A stretch of 64,000 nt of DNA from Gammaproteobacteria bacterium HGW-Gammaproteobacteria-1 (GCA_002840095.1 PGZL01000013.1:1-64000); one strand, 5' to 3'; shown: positions 27,654 to 38,696, counted from the stretch's first letter. Notes: generated by a model from the letters alone, not told the origin. Made by a program: numbers and translations.

Positions 27654-28379
27654 ATGAGCGACGATCACAAATCCCATCATCCGGGCATGACCCCCATCGA
27701 CGACTCCGCGCTCAGCCGCGAGTCGTGGAAGATCTTCCAGATCATGGCGGAATTCGTCGAAGGCTTCGAACGCCTGGCGCGCATCAGCCCTTCGGTATCC
27801 ATCTTCGGCTCGGCCCGCTTTGCGCCCGACAACCCCTATTACACGCTCACCGAGGATATCGCCCGCGCCCTGTCCGACGCCGGCTTCTCGGTGGTGAGCG
27901 GCGGCGGACCCGGCATCATGGAGGCAGCCAACAAGGGCGCCTTTGCCGGCAAGTCGCCCTCGGTGGGCCTCAACATCCAACTGCCCCATGAGCAGGCCGG
28001 CAACCCCTACCAGGACATCCGCCTGTCCTTCCGCCACTTCTTCTCGCGCAAGGTGATGTTCGTGAAGTATGCCGCCGCCTATGTGGTGATGCCCGGCGGC
28101 TTCGGCACCCTGGACGAACTGGCGGAGATCCTCACCCTGGTGCAGACCGGCAAAACCCGCCGCATCCCCATCATCCTGGTGCACAGCCCGTTCTGGAACG
28201 GGCTCATCGACTGGTTCCGCGACACCCTGGTGGCGGAGAAGACCATCAGCCCGGAAGACCTGGATCTGTTCCAGGTGCTGGACCACCCCCAGGACGTGGT
28301 CAATGCTATCTTCAACCACTACGAACACCGTGGTTTCGAACCCTCCGCCGAAGAGCGGGAAATCCTCCTCGACCTGTGA
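27654..28379 (+). CDS. LOG-family (TIGR00730) Rossmann-fold protein
   Basis: A 241-residue protein with SGGGPGIMEAANKGAF and the catalytic motif MPGGFGTLDELAEIL of the LOG family. The family includes cytokinin-riboside phosphoribohydrolases and nucleotide 5'-monophosphate nucleosidases (PpnN-like), so release of a base from a nucleotide is a reasonable guess. A -10-like TACAAT lies at about 27615. Its stop overlaps a possible GTG start of the next gene. Confidence 0.88.
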   Translation: MSDDHKSHHPGMTPIDDSALSRESWKIFQIMAEFVEGFERLARISPSVSIFGSARFAPDNPYYTLTEDIARALSDAGFSVVSGGGPGIMEAANKGAFAGKSPSVGLNIQLPHEQAGNPYQDIRLSFRHFFSRKVMFVKYAAAYVVMPGGFGTLDELAEILTLVQTGKTRRIPIILVHSPFWNGLIDWFRDTLVAEKTISPEDLDLFQVLDHPQDVVNAIFNHYEHRGFEPSAEEREILLDL

Positions 28380-28387
28380 GCCGCCCC

Positions 28388-28717
28388 ATGCGCCCGATCC
28401 TGCTTGCCGCCGCCCTGCTGCTCGCCTGCCCCGCCCTGGCCCAGGAAAAGCCGGAGCCGCTGCCGCCGCCGCCGCTGCCCGACGAGGCCGCCATCGAAGA
28501 GGCTGAGGAGCTGCAGCCGGAGGTCACCATCCGCAGCCGCGGCGACGCCACGGTGGAGGAATACCGCAGCAACGGCCGCCTCTACATGGTCAAGATCACG
28601 CCCAACCGCGGTTATCCCTATTACCTCATCGACAGCGACGGCGACGGCAGCTTCGACACCCGCCGCAACGAGCTGGATCCGCCCAACATCAACCGCTGGA
28701 TCCTGTTTCGCTGGTAA
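28388..28717 (+). CDS. DUF2782 family periplasmic protein
   Basis: A 109-residue exported protein with a signal peptide MRPILLAAALLLACPALAQ. A proline-rich acidic linker precedes the DUF2782 core (EVTIRSRGDATVEEYRSNG, then PYYLIDSDGDGSFD). The function is unknown. In pseudomonads a DUF2782 gene lies beside polA, so the context is conserved. An in-frame GTG at 28376 overlaps the preceding stop and is an alternative start. Confidence 0.85.
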   Translation: MRPILLAAALLLACPALAQEKPEPLPPPPLPDEAAIEEAEELQPEVTIRSRGDATVEEYRSNGRLYMVKITPNRGYPYYLIDSDGDGSFDTRRNELDPPNINRWILFRW

Positions 28718-28757
28718 GTCCCTGATCCGGTTGCAACGCCCGAATTCCTTCCGTTCT

Positions 28758-28970
28758 TTATCCACAAAACCTGTGGATAAGTCTGTGCATGAAGTGGTGA
28801 CAGTCGGTGCAAGAGCGCATCACTACTGACCCGGTCTTAAATCGGTCACACTTTAACCGTTTTGAAATAGTGCTTTTTATTCAATACATTAGCGTCATTC
28901 ATGCGCCCTGCGGCGCAAGCGGACACTCACTTTTACCGCCCGTCGCATCAATCTGACCCGCTGTGCATAA
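28758..28970. promoter_or_regulatory. Cluster of DnaA-box-like 9-mers with A+T-rich stretch
   Basis: Part of the 360-nt gene-free stretch 28718-29077. TTATCCACA (28758-28766) and its inverse TGTGGATAA (28772-28780) form a 23-bp palindrome. TGTGCATGA (28784) is a one-mismatch copy, and TGTGCATAA (28962-28970) is another perfect match to the TTATNCACA consensus. About 60 A+T-rich bases (28834-28897) lie between. It might be a DnaA titration or regulatory site. There is no dnaA or dnaN nearby, so an origin is not claimed. Confidence 0.45.
28862..28890 (+). promoter_or_regulatory. Putative promoter of the TRAP permease genes
   Basis: TTGAAA (28862-28867) and TACATT (28885-28890) with 17-bp spacing in the A+T-rich stretch. 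The leader to dctQ would be about 180 nt and contains a GCGCC/GGCGC hairpin (about 28903-28917) and a TAGGAATATTCCTA palindrome (about 28986-28999). Confidence 0.4.
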
Positions 28971-29077
28971 CAGCCGGCGCTGATATAGGAATATTCCTAC
29001 AAATCCAGCGGCTGTTGGCGCCGCGAAGGGCGCTTCCGTACAATGGCCCGCTGTTTTCTCCCACCCGACACACGCCC

Positions 29078-29626
29078 ATGCAGCAGCAACTGGAACAGAT
29101 TGCCGCATTCATCGACGGCCTGAACGAATGGACCGGGCGGCTGGTCGCCTGGCTGACGCTGGCCATGGTGCTGGTGACCGGTGCCGTCGTCCTGCTGCGC
29201 TATGCCTTCGACCTGGGCTGGATCGCCGTACAGGAATCCATCACCTACCTGCACGCCCTGGTGTTCATGCTGGGCGCCGCCTACACCCTGCGCCACGACG
29301 GCCACGTGCGCGTGGACATCTTCTACCGTCGCCTTGCCCCGCGCGGCCAAGCCTGGGTCGACCTGCTGGGCGCCCTGCTGCTGCTGCTGCCGGTGTGCGT
29401 GTTCATCCTGTGGATCAGCTGGGACTACGTGGCCGCCTCCTGGTCCCTGTGGGAGGGCTCGCGCGATGCCGGCGGCCTGCCCCTGGTCTACCTGCTGAAG
29501 GGCATCATTCCGGCCATGGCCCTGCTGCTGCTGTTGCAGGGCGTCAGCCAGGCGCTGCGCAGCCTGCTGGTGCTGCTGGGTCATGCGGAAGACGCGCCGG
29601 CCCACGACGCCAAGGTGGAAGTGTGA
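29078..29626 (+). CDS. TRAP transporter small permease (DctQ family)
   Basis: A 182-residue inner-membrane protein with four predicted helices and the DctQ feature LHALVFMLGAAYTLRHDGHVRVDIFY. It pairs with the large permease DctM to form a sodium-driven carboxylate importer fed by a periplasmic binding protein. It overlaps dctM in TGATG. ATG 29078 was chosen because the protein alignable to the family begins there. Confidence 0.92.
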   Translation: MQQQLEQIAAFIDGLNEWTGRLVAWLTLAMVLVTGAVVLLRYAFDLGWIAVQESITYLHALVFMLGAAYTLRHDGHVRVDIFYRRLAPRGQAWVDLLGALLLLLPVCVFILWISWDYVAASWSLWEGSRDAGGLPLVYLLKGIIPAMALLLLLQGVSQALRSLLVLLGHAEDAPAHDAKVEV

Positions 29627-31011
29627 TGGCCGAGTGGCTGCCGCTGCTGCTGTTCCTCGCCGTCTGCCTGGTGCTGCTGGCCGGCTATCCGGTGGCCCTC
29701 AGCCTGGCAGGCACCGCCCTGATCTTCGCCCTGGGCGGCGCGGCGGCGGAGGTGTTCGACGCCAGCCTGCTGGAGGCCTTCCCCAACCGCCTGTACGGCA
29801 TCATGACCAACGAGACCCTCATCGCCGTGCCGCTGTTCGTGTTCATGGGGGTGATGCTGGAACGGTCGAAGGTGGCGGAGAACCTGCTCGACACCATGGC
29901 GGCGCTGTTCGGCCCGCTGCGCGGCGGCCTGGGCCTGTCGGTCATCGTGGTGGGGATGCTGCTCGCCGCCAGCACCGGTATCGTCGGCGCCACCGTGGTC
30001 ACCATGGGCCTGCTGTCCCTGCCCACCATGCTCAAGCGCGGCTACAGCCCCAGTCTTGCCGCCGGCGCCATCTGCGCCTCGGGTACCCTGGGACAGATCA
30101 TTCCGCCCTCCATCATCCTGATCCTGCTCGGCGACGTGCTGTCCTCCGCCTATCAGCAGGCGCAGCTGGACATGGGCATCTTCTCGCCGGAAACGATATC
30201 GGTGGGCGACCTGTTTGCCGGCGCCCTGATCCCGGGGCTGGTGCTGGTGCTGCTGTATGCGATCTACCTGGTCGGCGTCGCGATACTGCAACCGGCGGCC
30301 ATGCCGGCCCTGCCGCCGGAGGATCGCGCCCTGCGCGGCCGTGCCCTGGCCGAGCGCCTGTTCAAGGTGCTGCTGCCGCCGCTGCTGCTGATCCTGGCGG
30401 TACTGGGTTCCATCCTCGGCGGTATCGCCACGCCCACCGAGGCGGCGGCGGTGGGCGCCATCGGCGCCATCCTGCTGGCCGGCGGCCAGCGTCAGCTGGC
30501 CCTGCCCATGCTCAACGAGGTGATGCGCAGCACCACCCAAATCACCGCCATGGTGTTTCTGATTTTCGTCGGCGCCTCGCTGTTTTCGCTGGTGTTTCGC
30601 GGCTACGGCGGCGACGAGCTGATCGAACGCCTGCTGTCCGATCTGCCCGGCGGCGTGATCGGCGCCATGCTGGTGGTGATGCTGGTGATGTTCCTGCTCG
30701 GTTTCATTCTCGACTTCATCGAGATCACCTTCGTGGTGGTGCCCATCGTCGCCCCCATCCTGCTGGCCATGGGCCTCGATCCGGTGTGGCTGGGCGTGAT
30801 GATCGCCATCAACCTGCAAACCTCCTTCCTCACCCCGCCCTTCGGCTTCGCCCTGTTCTATCTGCGCGGCGTCGCGCCGCCGGAACTGAGCACGGTACAG
30901 ATCTATCGCGGCGTGATTCCCTTCATCATCATCCAACTGCTGATGCTGGGCCTGCTGGCGTGGTGGCCGACCCTGGCCACCTGGCTACCGGGCGTGGTGT
31001 ACGGACGCTAG
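29626..31011 (+). CDS. TRAP transporter large permease (DctM family)
   Basis: A 461-residue protein with about a dozen membrane segments, containing [33 protein letters not shown] and [20 protein letters not shown], which mark the transport core of DctM permeases. It should move an organic acid such as a 2-oxo acid or C4-dicarboxylate; the specificity lies in the binding protein. Translationally coupled to dctQ. The likely binding protein is encoded at 32455-33534 on the other strand. Confidence 0.94.
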   Translation: MAEWLPLLLFLAVCLVLLAGYPVALSLAGTALIFALGGAAAEVFDASLLEAFPNRLYGIMTNETLIAVPLFVFMGVMLERSKVAENLLDTMAALFGPLRGGLGLSVIVVGMLLAASTGIVGATVVTMGLLSLPTMLKRGYSPSLAAGAICASGTLGQIIPPSIILILLGDVLSSAYQQAQLDMGIFSPETISVGDLFAGALIPGLVLVLLYAIYLVGVAILQPAAMPALPPEDRALRGRALAERLFKVLLPPLLLILAVLGSILGGIATPTEAAAVGAIGAILLAGGQRQLALPMLNEVMRSTTQITAMVFLIFVGASLFSLVFRGYGGDELIERLLSDLPGGVIGAMLVVMLVMFLLGFILDFIEITFVVVPIVAPILLAMGLDPVWLGVMIAINLQTSFLTPPFGFALFYLRGVAPPELSTVQIYRGVIPFIIIQLLMLGLLAWWPTLATWLPGVVYGR

Positions 31012-31018
31012 TCCGGCC

Positions 31019-31516
31019 ATGGGAAGATACCGCCCACCGCAGCCGCCCAGCTCGCTGTATATCACCGCGGCCGGCTACCAGCGCCTGCAGGAGGAGTTGC
31101 AGGCACTGTGGCGGCGGCGTGCCGACGTGGTCAAGGCGCTGTCCGCCGCCGCCGCCGAGGGCGATCGTTCGGAGAACGCCGAATACATCTACCGCAAGAA
31201 GGAATTGCGCGAGATCGATCGGCGCATCCGCTATCTGCAAAAGCGCCTGCCGGAACTGACCGTGGTGAGCGCCGCGCCCAGCGATCCGTCGCGGGTCTAT
31301 TTCGGCGCCTGGGTGACGCTGGAGGATGACGACGGCGCGGAGCACACCTGGCGCATCGTCGGCCCGGACGAGTTCGATGCCGAACAGGGCTGGATCAGCA
31401 TGGATGCGCCGCTGGCGCGCGCATTGATGAAGAAGAATCTGGACGACGAAGTGGAAATCATGCTGCCCAAGGGCAAAGCTCACTATTACATCACCGCCAT
31501 ACGCTATACCCCATGA
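31019..31516 (+). CDS. greB: Transcription elongation factor GreB
   Basis: A 165-residue Gre factor. An N-terminal coiled coil carries the acidic tip [20 protein letters not shown], which stimulates RNA cleavage in backtracked RNA polymerase, and is followed by a C-terminal FKBP-like domain. The basic patch in the coiled coil and the sequence favour GreB over GreA. It ends in an ATGA overlap with the YqcC-family gene. Confidence 0.93.
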   Translation: MGRYRPPQPPSSLYITAAGYQRLQEELQALWRRRADVVKALSAAAAEGDRSENAEYIYRKKELREIDRRIRYLQKRLPELTVVSAAPSDPSRVYFGAWVTLEDDDGAEHTWRIVGPDEFDAEQGWISMDAPLARALMKKNLDDEVEIMLPKGKAHYYITAIRYTP

Positions 31517-31848
31517 CCACCGACACCCGACGCCAGCGCATCACCGACCTGCTGCATTCCATCGAAGCGGAAATGCGCCGCAGCGGACTGTGGGAGGAGA
31601 TCGCGCCCAACCCGCAAGCGCTCGCCAGCAGCGCGCCCTTCTGCTACGACACCCTGCAGTTCCAGCAATGGCTGCAATGGGTGTTTCTGGCGCGCATGCG
31701 CGCACTGCTGGACGCAGGCGCCCCGCTGCCCGGCGCCTGCGACATCCAGCCGCTGGCCGAACACAGCTTTGCCGAACTGCCACAGGACACCACGCACCTG
31801 GTGCAACTGTGCGGCGAGATCGATCGCGCAATCAGCGAGAGAAATTGA
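31513..31848 (+). CDS. YqcC family protein
   Basis: A 111-residue helical protein of the YqcC (DUF446) family, recognised from [18 protein letters not shown]-like and [20 protein letters not shown] segments. The function is unknown. Its ATG overlaps the greB stop codon, so it is translationally coupled. It is convergent with the DsrE-like gene. Confidence 0.85.
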   Translation: MTTDTRRQRITDLLHSIEAEMRRSGLWEEIAPNPQALASSAPFCYDTLQFQQWLQWVFLARMRALLDAGAPLPGACDIQPLAEHSFAELPQDTTHLVQLCGEIDRAISERN

Positions 31849-31867
31849 TCGCACACCTCCGGCACCG

Positions 31868-32368
31868 TCAGCGAATATCGTCGATGGTGTGGTTGCGCTC
31901 CGGCACCTGGGGCGTGATCAGGGCATACCCCTGCATCTGCCAGTGCACCAGCTCGGTGAAGGCCGAGGGCACGATCTCGATGAACTCGTGGAAATCGGCC
32001 GCGGTGTAGTGATACTCCTCCGCGGCCAGAGCGCAGACCTTGAACTCCACGCCCAGCGCGGCGTAGTAACGCATGCGCTCCACCTCGTCGCGATACTTTT
32101 CGTAGTTCTTGCGTGCCACGGTCACCAGCTCGGTGCCGTGAATCACCACCTTGATCGACATCATCTCCGGCGCGAAGCCGTAAGGCTCTTCCGACAGGGG
32201 ATTGAGCAGGGCACGGATCCAGTACAGCGCCGCGCCCATCTTGGCGGGATTGTCGAGATAGAAGTCGTACACCACCTGCGGCGGCTCGTAGGGCGGCGTG
32301 GTGTAGCGCGCTTCGGCGACAACGGGTAATGGCAGCAACAACAGCAGGGAAATAAGTGCAGTACGCAT
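31868..32368 (-). CDS. Exported DsrE-like protein
   Basis: A 166-residue protein with a signal peptide (MRTALISLLLLLPLPVVAEA) and a DsrE/DsrF-like fold: KVVIHGTELVTVARKNYEKY, then GVEFKVCALAAEEY, where the Cys occupies the position of the reactive cysteine. Such proteins bind or transfer sulfur, here in the periplasm. Sulfur transfer is inferred, not shown. Confidence 0.75.
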   Translation of the reverse strand: MRTALISLLLLLPLPVVAEARYTTPPYEPPQVVYDFYLDNPAKMGAALYWIRALLNPLSEEPYGFAPEMMSIKVVIHGTELVTVARKNYEKYRDEVERMRYYAALGVEFKVCALAAEEYHYTAADFHEFIEIVPSAFTELVHWQMQGYALITPQVPERNHTIDDIR

Positions 32369-32407
32369 AATGGCCTCCGGCGGGTGGGCCTGATACTGCA
32401 ACTATAG

Positions 32408-32439
32408 TCCGTGGGCCGGGCACAAACCCGGCCCACGGA
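32408..32439 (-). terminator. Hairpin after the TRAP binding-protein gene
   Basis: A perfect 13-bp stem (TCCGTGGGCCGGG against CCCGGCCCACGGA) with a six-base loop, 16 nt past the dctP stop. There is no U-run, so it may be a Rho-dependent or RNA-stabilising hairpin. Confidence 0.6.
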
Positions 32440-32454
32440 AACAGCCGATGGAAC

Positions 32455-33534
32455 TCAGCCGGCGCGTGCGTTGAGGAAGGCCCGCTCCGACACATCGTGC
32501 CAGGCCACCACCTGATCGCGGAAACGGACGAAGGACTCGTACACCTTTTTCGACATCGGGTCCTTGGCCGCAATCTCCGCCACCACCTCGTCGGACACCG
32601 ACTTGAGCCGTCGCAGCACGTCATCGGGGAATTTCTTCAATTGCACCTTGTGCTTGCCCACCAGGGTATGCAGCGCCTCGTTGTTGCGCGCGGTGTACTC
32701 GGACAGGCCGTCCATGTTGGCCGCCTTGCAGGCCGTAAGCACGATGGTCTGCAAGTCCTTGGGCAGGGCGGCAAAGGCCTGCTCGTTGATGAAGCACTCC
32801 AGCACCGTGCCGGGCTCGTGCCAGCCGGGGTAGTAATAGAACTTGGCCGCCTTGTACAGGCCGAAGGCGAGATCATTGTAGGGGCCGACCCATTCCGTGG
32901 CATCGATGTTGCCCGATTGCAGGGCCTGGAAGATTTCGCCGCCGGGCAGGTTCACCGGCGTGCCGCCCAGGCGCTTCAGCACTTCGCCGCCGAGGCCGGG
33001 GATACGCATCTTGAGCCCCTTCAGGTCATCGACGCTCTTGATCTCCTTGTTGAACCAGCCACCCATCTGCACGCCGGTATTGATCGCTGCCGTGGGAATC
33101 AAGCCAAAGGGCTTATATGTTTCCTCCCACAGTGCCATGCCGCCGCCGTGATACAGCCAGGCATTCATCTCCTGTGCCGTCATGCCGAAGGGCACCGCGG
33201 CAAAGAACTGCGCCGCCTCGCTCTTGCCCTTCCAGTAATAGGCCGCGCCGTGCCCCATCTCCGCCGTACCGCGCGACACCGCATCGAAGATCTCGAAGGC
33301 CGGCACCAGCTCGCCCGCGCCGTACACCTTCACCTCGATGCGCCCGCCGCTCATCTCCTCGATGAGCTTGGCCAGGTGATTGGCGCCTGTGCCCATGCCG
33401 GGAAAGTTCTTCGGCCAGGTGGTCACCATCTTCCACTTGTGTTGCGCCTTGGCCTGCACCCCCGGCGCCGCCAGCGCCGCACCCGCAGCCACCGCACCGG
33501 CGCCCGCACCCTTGATGAAGTCACGACGTTTCAT
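32455..33534 (-). CDS. TRAP transporter substrate-binding protein (DctP family), Tat-exported
   Basis: A 359-residue periplasmic binding protein with a twin-arginine signal (KRRDFIKGAGAGAVAAGAALAAP). The mature part has WPKNFPGMGTGANHLAKLIEEMSGGRIEVKVYGAGELVPAF and KGLKMRIPGLGGEVL, typical of DctP proteins close to the 2-oxo acid binding type. It probably serves the DctQM permease at 29078-31011, though it lies on the opposite strand. It follows uvrD by 27 nt. Confidence 0.92.
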   Translation of the reverse strand: MKRRDFIKGAGAGAVAAGAALAAPGVQAKAQHKWKMVTTWPKNFPGMGTGANHLAKLIEEMSGGRIEVKVYGAGELVPAFEIFDAVSRGTAEMGHGAAYYWKGKSEAAQFFAAVPFGMTAQEMNAWLYHGGGMALWEETYKPFGLIPTAAINTGVQMGGWFNKEIKSVDDLKGLKMRIPGLGGEVLKRLGGTPVNLPGGEIFQALQSGNIDATEWVGPYNDLAFGLYKAAKFYYYPGWHEPGTVLECFINEQAFAALPKDLQTIVLTACKAANMDGLSEYTARNNEALHTLVGKHKVQLKKFPDDVLRRLKSVSDEVVAEIAAKDPMSKKVYESFVRFRDQVVAWHDVSERAFLNARAG

Positions 33535-33561
33535 TGCTGTGTCCCTCGCGTTGTTGCTTAG

Positions 33562-35721
33562 TCAAACCGCTTCCAGATTGGCATAGGCCAGCACCAGCCA
33601 CTTGCTGCCCACATGGGTGAAATTGACCTGCACGCGCGCCTGCGCGCCCTGCCCTTCGTAGGCCAGCAGCACGCCTTCGCCGAACTTCGGGTGCATCACG
33701 CGCTGGCCGAGGCGCATGCCTTCCGGGGCGGCGCTGCCCTTGCTGCCGCCGTGAAAGGCCGGCTGGCTGACGCCGCCGCGCAGGCGCACCTCCTCGATGA
33801 ATTCCGCCGGCACCTCGCGGATGAAACGCGAGGGCCGCGTGTAATGTTCCTCGCCGTAGAGACGACGCACCTCGGCATAGGTGAGAAACAGCCTGCGCAT
33901 GGCGCGGGTCATGCCCACGTAGGCCAGGCGCCGTTCCTCTTCCAGGCGCCCCGGCTCGTCCATGGAGCGCTGGTGGGGAAACAGTCCTTCTTCCATGCCG
34001 CAGAGAAACACCAGGGGAAACTCCAGGCCCTTGGCCGAGTGCAGTGTCATCAGCTGCACCGCGTCTTCCCATTCGTCGGCCTGCCCCTCGCCCGACTCCA
34101 GGGCGGCGTGGGCGAGGAAGGCATCGAGGGGACGCATGTCGCCGTGCTCTTCTTCGCTGAACTCGAACTGGCGCGCGGCGTTGACCAGTTCCTCCAGGTT
34201 CTCGATGCGCGCCTGGCCTTTTTCGCCCTTTTCCTTGCGGTAGTGTTCGATCAGCCCGCTGAGCTGCACCACGTGCTGCGCCTGCTCGTGCAGTTCCAGT
34301 GCCGCGATGTCGGCGGCCAGTGTCTCGATGAGATCGAGAAAGGCCTTGAGCGCATTGGCGGCACGTGCCGCCAGCATGTTGCGCTCGATGATCTCCTGTG
34401 CCGCACGCCACAGTGACAGGCTGAAGGCGCGGGCATGCTCGCGCACCGCCTGCACGGTGCGCTCACCGATACCGCGCGTCGGCGTGTTTACTGCGCGCTC
34501 GAAGGACGCGTCGTCATGGCGGTTGGCCACCAGGCGCAGGTAGGCCAGTGCATCCTTGATTTCCTGCCGTTCAAAGAAACGCAGGCCGCCGTAGATGCGG
34601 TAGGGCATCTGTGCCTGCATCAGCGCCTCTTCCAGCACGCGCGACTGGGCGTTGGAACGATACAGCAGCGCCGCCTCGTCGCGCCGGTTGCCCTCGTTGA
34701 CCCACAGGCGGATCTGCTCGACCACGAAGCGCGCCTCTTCCAGTTCGTTGAAGGCGCCGTACAGGCGGATCGGCTCGCCCTTCTCGCCCTCGGTCCACAG
34801 TTCCTTGCCGAGGCGATCCTCGTTGTGATCGATGAGGGCATTGGCGGCGGAAAGTATGGTGGCGGTGGAGCGGTAGTTCTGCTCCAGGCGGATCAGCTGC
34901 ACGTCGCTCAAATCCTTGCGGAACTGGTGCAGGTTCTCCACCTTGGCGCCGCGCCAGCCGTAGATGGACTGATCGTCATCGCCCACCGCAAACACCTTGC
35001 CGCTGTCGCCGGCGATCTGGCGCAGCCAGGCATACTGGATGGCGTTGGTGTCCTGGAATTCATCCACCAGGATGTGGCGGAAACGTTCGCGGTAGTGCTG
35101 CAACACATCGGGACGTTTGGCAAACAGCTCGTGGGCGCGCAGCAACAGCTCGGCGAAGTCCACCTGGCCGCTGCGCTGGCAGGCCTCTTCGTAGGCCTGG
35201 TACAGCTGAACCATCATGCGCAGATAGGGATCGCCGTAGTGCTCCACCGCGGCCGGACGCACGCCCTCGTCCTTGCGCGCATTGATGAAGCCCACCACTT
35301 GGCGCGGCGGCCAGCGCGCGTCGTCGACGTTGGCCTCGCGCATCAGGCGCTTGACCAGGCGCAGCTGATCCTCGCCGTCCATGATCTGGAATGACTGCGG
35401 CAGGCCCGCCTCACGCCAGTGGGCGCGCAGCAGGCGGTGGGCCAGGCCGTGAAAGGTGCCCACCCACATGCCGCCGATGGGCGCCTGCAACAGGGCCTCG
35501 ATGCGGCCGCGCATTTCGTGCGCCGCCTTGTTGGTGAAGGTGACCGCGAGTATCGACCAGGGCGAGACGTTCTCGGCGCGGATCAGCCAGGCGATGCGGT
35601 GGGTCAGCACGCGGGTCTTGCCGCAGCCGGCGCCGGCCAGGATCAGCAGGTTGCCCGGCGCTGCGCAGACCGCTTCGCGCTGGGCCGGATTGAGGTGTTC
35701 AAGCAGGTCGGAGACATCCAT
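33562..35721 (-). CDS. uvrD: DNA helicase II UvrD
   Basis: A 719-residue superfamily 1A helicase. Walker A is AGAGCGKT at residues 29-36, with Cys in place of the usual Ser. Later motifs include VDEFQDTN, GDDDQSIYGWRGA, LEQNYRS and VQLMTLHSAKGLEF. It unwinds DNA in nucleotide-excision and mismatch repair. The C-terminal part ends in the typical GEGVLLAYEGQG / KWLVLAYANL segment. The start at 35721 fits the family N-terminus MDVSDLLEHLNPAQREAV. Confidence 0.95.
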   Translation of the reverse strand: MDVSDLLEHLNPAQREAVCAAPGNLLILAGAGCGKTRVLTHRIAWLIRAENVSPWSILAVTFTNKAAHEMRGRIEALLQAPIGGMWVGTFHGLAHRLLRAHWREAGLPQSFQIMDGEDQLRLVKRLMREANVDDARWPPRQVVGFINARKDEGVRPAAVEHYGDPYLRMMVQLYQAYEEACQRSGQVDFAELLLRAHELFAKRPDVLQHYRERFRHILVDEFQDTNAIQYAWLRQIAGDSGKVFAVGDDDQSIYGWRGAKVENLHQFRKDLSDVQLIRLEQNYRSTATILSAANALIDHNEDRLGKELWTEGEKGEPIRLYGAFNELEEARFVVEQIRLWVNEGNRRDEAALLYRSNAQSRVLEEALMQAQMPYRIYGGLRFFERQEIKDALAYLRLVANRHDDASFERAVNTPTRGIGERTVQAVREHARAFSLSLWRAAQEIIERNMLAARAANALKAFLDLIETLAADIAALELHEQAQHVVQLSGLIEHYRKEKGEKGQARIENLEELVNAARQFEFSEEEHGDMRPLDAFLAHAALESGEGQADEWEDAVQLMTLHSAKGLEFPLVFLCGMEEGLFPHQRSMDEPGRLEEERRLAYVGMTRAMRRLFLTYAEVRRLYGEEHYTRPSRFIREVPAEFIEEVRLRGGVSQPAFHGGSKGSAAPEGMRLGQRVMHPKFGEGVLLAYEGQGAQARVQVNFTHVGSKWLVLAYANLEAV

Positions 35722-35802
35722 GGGCCGATTGTAACAAATGACCCGGAACGGGTTGTGAAAACGCAATGCGGCCTTGGCGCGCTTTGCGCTAGGATGGCCG
35801 CC

Positions 35803-36183
35803 ATGGACACTACACACTACCAACGCCTGGGCGGCGAGGTTGGCATCCGCGCCCTGGTCACCCGCTTCTATGAGCTGATGGATACCCTGCCGGAGACGGC
35901 GGAGATCCGTGCCATGCACGCGCGCAACCTCAAGGGCTCGGAGGCCAAGCTGTTCGATTTTCTCTCCGGCTGGACCGGCGGCCCGCCGCTTTATGTGGAG
36001 AAACACGGCCACCCACGCCTGCGCCAGCGCCACATGCCGTTCCCCATCGACGGCGCGGCGCGGGATCAGTGGATGCTGTGCATGCACCGCGCCCTGGAGG
36101 ATACGGTGGCCGACGCCGCCCTGCGCGACGAACTGGAGGCGGCCTTCCGCAAGGTCGCCGACTTCATGCTCAACCGCGGGTGA
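35803..36183 (+). CDS. Truncated hemoglobin (group II)
   Basis: A 126-residue 2-on-2 globin. LFDFLSGWTGGPPLYVEKHGHP contains the group II Trp at G8-type position, and RLRQRHMPFPI holds the proximal histidine region. It may bind oxygen or nitric oxide. AGGA precedes ATG 35803; another in-frame ATG lies at 35794. It is divergent from uvrD. Confidence 0.9.
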   Translation: MDTTHYQRLGGEVGIRALVTRFYELMDTLPETAEIRAMHARNLKGSEAKLFDFLSGWTGGPPLYVEKHGHPRLRQRHMPFPIDGAARDQWMLCMHRALEDTVADAALRDELEAAFRKVADFMLNRG

Positions 36184-36236
36184 AGAAAAAGCAGCTTGTC
36201 CACCGATAGGTGCCAGGAACGCCGTGATAATCCGAA

Positions 36237-36304
36237 TGTCGCAGAGACGCGGAGGCGCAGAGAACGAGATTGCTGGTCCTCTGCGCCTCCGCGTCTCTGC
36301 GGCG
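36237..36304. repeat. Family D hairpin element D4
   Basis: A perfect inverted repeat of CGCAGAGA, CGCGGAGG, CGCAGAG units (arms 36239-36263 and 36278-36303), with a short core. It sits between the convergent globin and hemF genes, where it could stop transcription from both sides. Confidence 0.9.
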
Positions 36305-36333
36305 GGTTTTGGTGTTCATCCCGCGTTAAAAAC

Positions 36334-37828
<1,495 letters not shown>

Positions 37829-37838
37829 CTTTGCCGCA

Positions 37839-37953
37839 GACGATTACAGGGACGTAGTCGGTTGGAAATCTCTGGAACATATTTCCCGGACGCAGAGGCG
37901 CGGAGTTGTATCGATGTACAAATCGCTGCATATCTCTGCGCCTCCGCGGCAGG
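37839..37953. repeat. Family D element D5 with 52-nt module
   Basis: Positions 37839-37890 match the module at 3979-4030 in 47 of 52 bases, with an internal GACTAC/GTAGTC-type hairpin and GGAAAT/ATTTCC. A CGCRGAGR hairpin follows (37891-37905 with 37932-37953). It lies between tsaC and purE, ending 10 nt before the purE stop codon. Confidence 0.85.
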
Positions 37954-37963
37954 TTGGTTGCCG

Positions 37964-38473
37964 TCAGGCCAGGCCGAGTTCTTTTTGCACCTCGGCATTG
38001 CGCGCAAGAATCTTGTCGGCGTTGGCCTTGCGCTCGTCGCGCAGTTTCTGCGCCAGTGCCGCGTCGGACACCGCCATGATCTGCGCGGCCAGATAGCCCG
38101 CATTCTTGGCGCCGGTCTTGCCGATGGCGACGGTGGCCACCGGAATGCCGGCCGGCATCTGTACGGTGGACAACAGCGCGTCCTGGCCCTGGAGCGGACC
38201 GCCGTCCATGGGCACCCCGATGACCGGGCGCACGGTGATGGCCGATACCGCACCGGCCAGATGGGCGGCGAGGCCGGCGGCACAGATGAAAGCCTGGCAG
38301 CCGCGCAGTTCGGCGTCCTTCACGTAGCTGTGGGTGGCCTCCGGCGTGCGGTGGGCGGAATGCACGCGCACTTCGTAGCGGATGCCGAAAGACTTCAGCA
38401 CCTCGAAGGTGGCCTGCATGGTGGGCAGGTCGGAATCGGACCCCATCAGGATGGCAACAAACGGCTGGGACAT
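37964..38473 (-). CDS. purE: 5-(carboxyamino)imidazole ribonucleotide mutase PurE
   Basis: A 169-residue class I PurE. MGSDSDLP and SAHRTPE bind the substrate, and the length and motifs fit bacterial enzymes that act with PurK in purine synthesis. No purK lies in the window. The gene is followed by repeat D5, which separates it from tsaC. Confidence 0.95.
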   Translation of the reverse strand: MSQPFVAILMGSDSDLPTMQATFEVLKSFGIRYEVRVHSAHRTPEATHSYVKDAELRGCQAFICAAGLAAHLAGAVSAITVRPVIGVPMDGGPLQGQDALLSTVQMPAGIPVATVAIGKTGAKNAGYLAAQIMAVSDAALAQKLRDERKANADKILARNAEVQKELGLA

Positions 38474-38583
38474 GGAGCATACCTCGGTTGAAATTTCCGC
38501 ACGAATTTACCGCAATCTTCCGCCGTACTCACGTCAGGAGTTCTTATGCTGCGCGCCTGCACAACTTATGATTCTAAAAAACC

Positions 38584-38668
38584 AACGCAGAGGCGCAGAG
38601 ACGCGGAGGTCGCAGAGGAAATATCATCCTGGCCTTGGTCTTCTCTGCGTCTCTGCGCCTCTGCGTTA
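38584..38668. repeat. Family D hairpin element D6
   Basis: The left arm has four 8-nt units: CGCAGAGG, CGCAGAGA, CGCGGAGGT (with an inserted T) and CGCAGAGG (38584-38618). The right arm (38642-38667) is the inverse of the first three. It lies between the purE start and the topA stop. The rest of the 38474-38696 gap has no gene. Confidence 0.88.
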
Positions 38669-38696
38669 GGGGTCTGAAGTTCTTTACGGCCCTGCT

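Noticed and set aside
28758-28970. Calling the DnaA-box cluster the chromosome origin
   Set aside because: Only three perfect sites, no dnaA, dnaN, rpmH or mnmG nearby, and gene strand bias in the window does not switch cleanly there.
28901-29077. Longer N-terminal form of the DctQ protein starting at 28901
   Set aside because: The added residues have no membrane or family character, and the region carries promoter-like and palindromic sequences.
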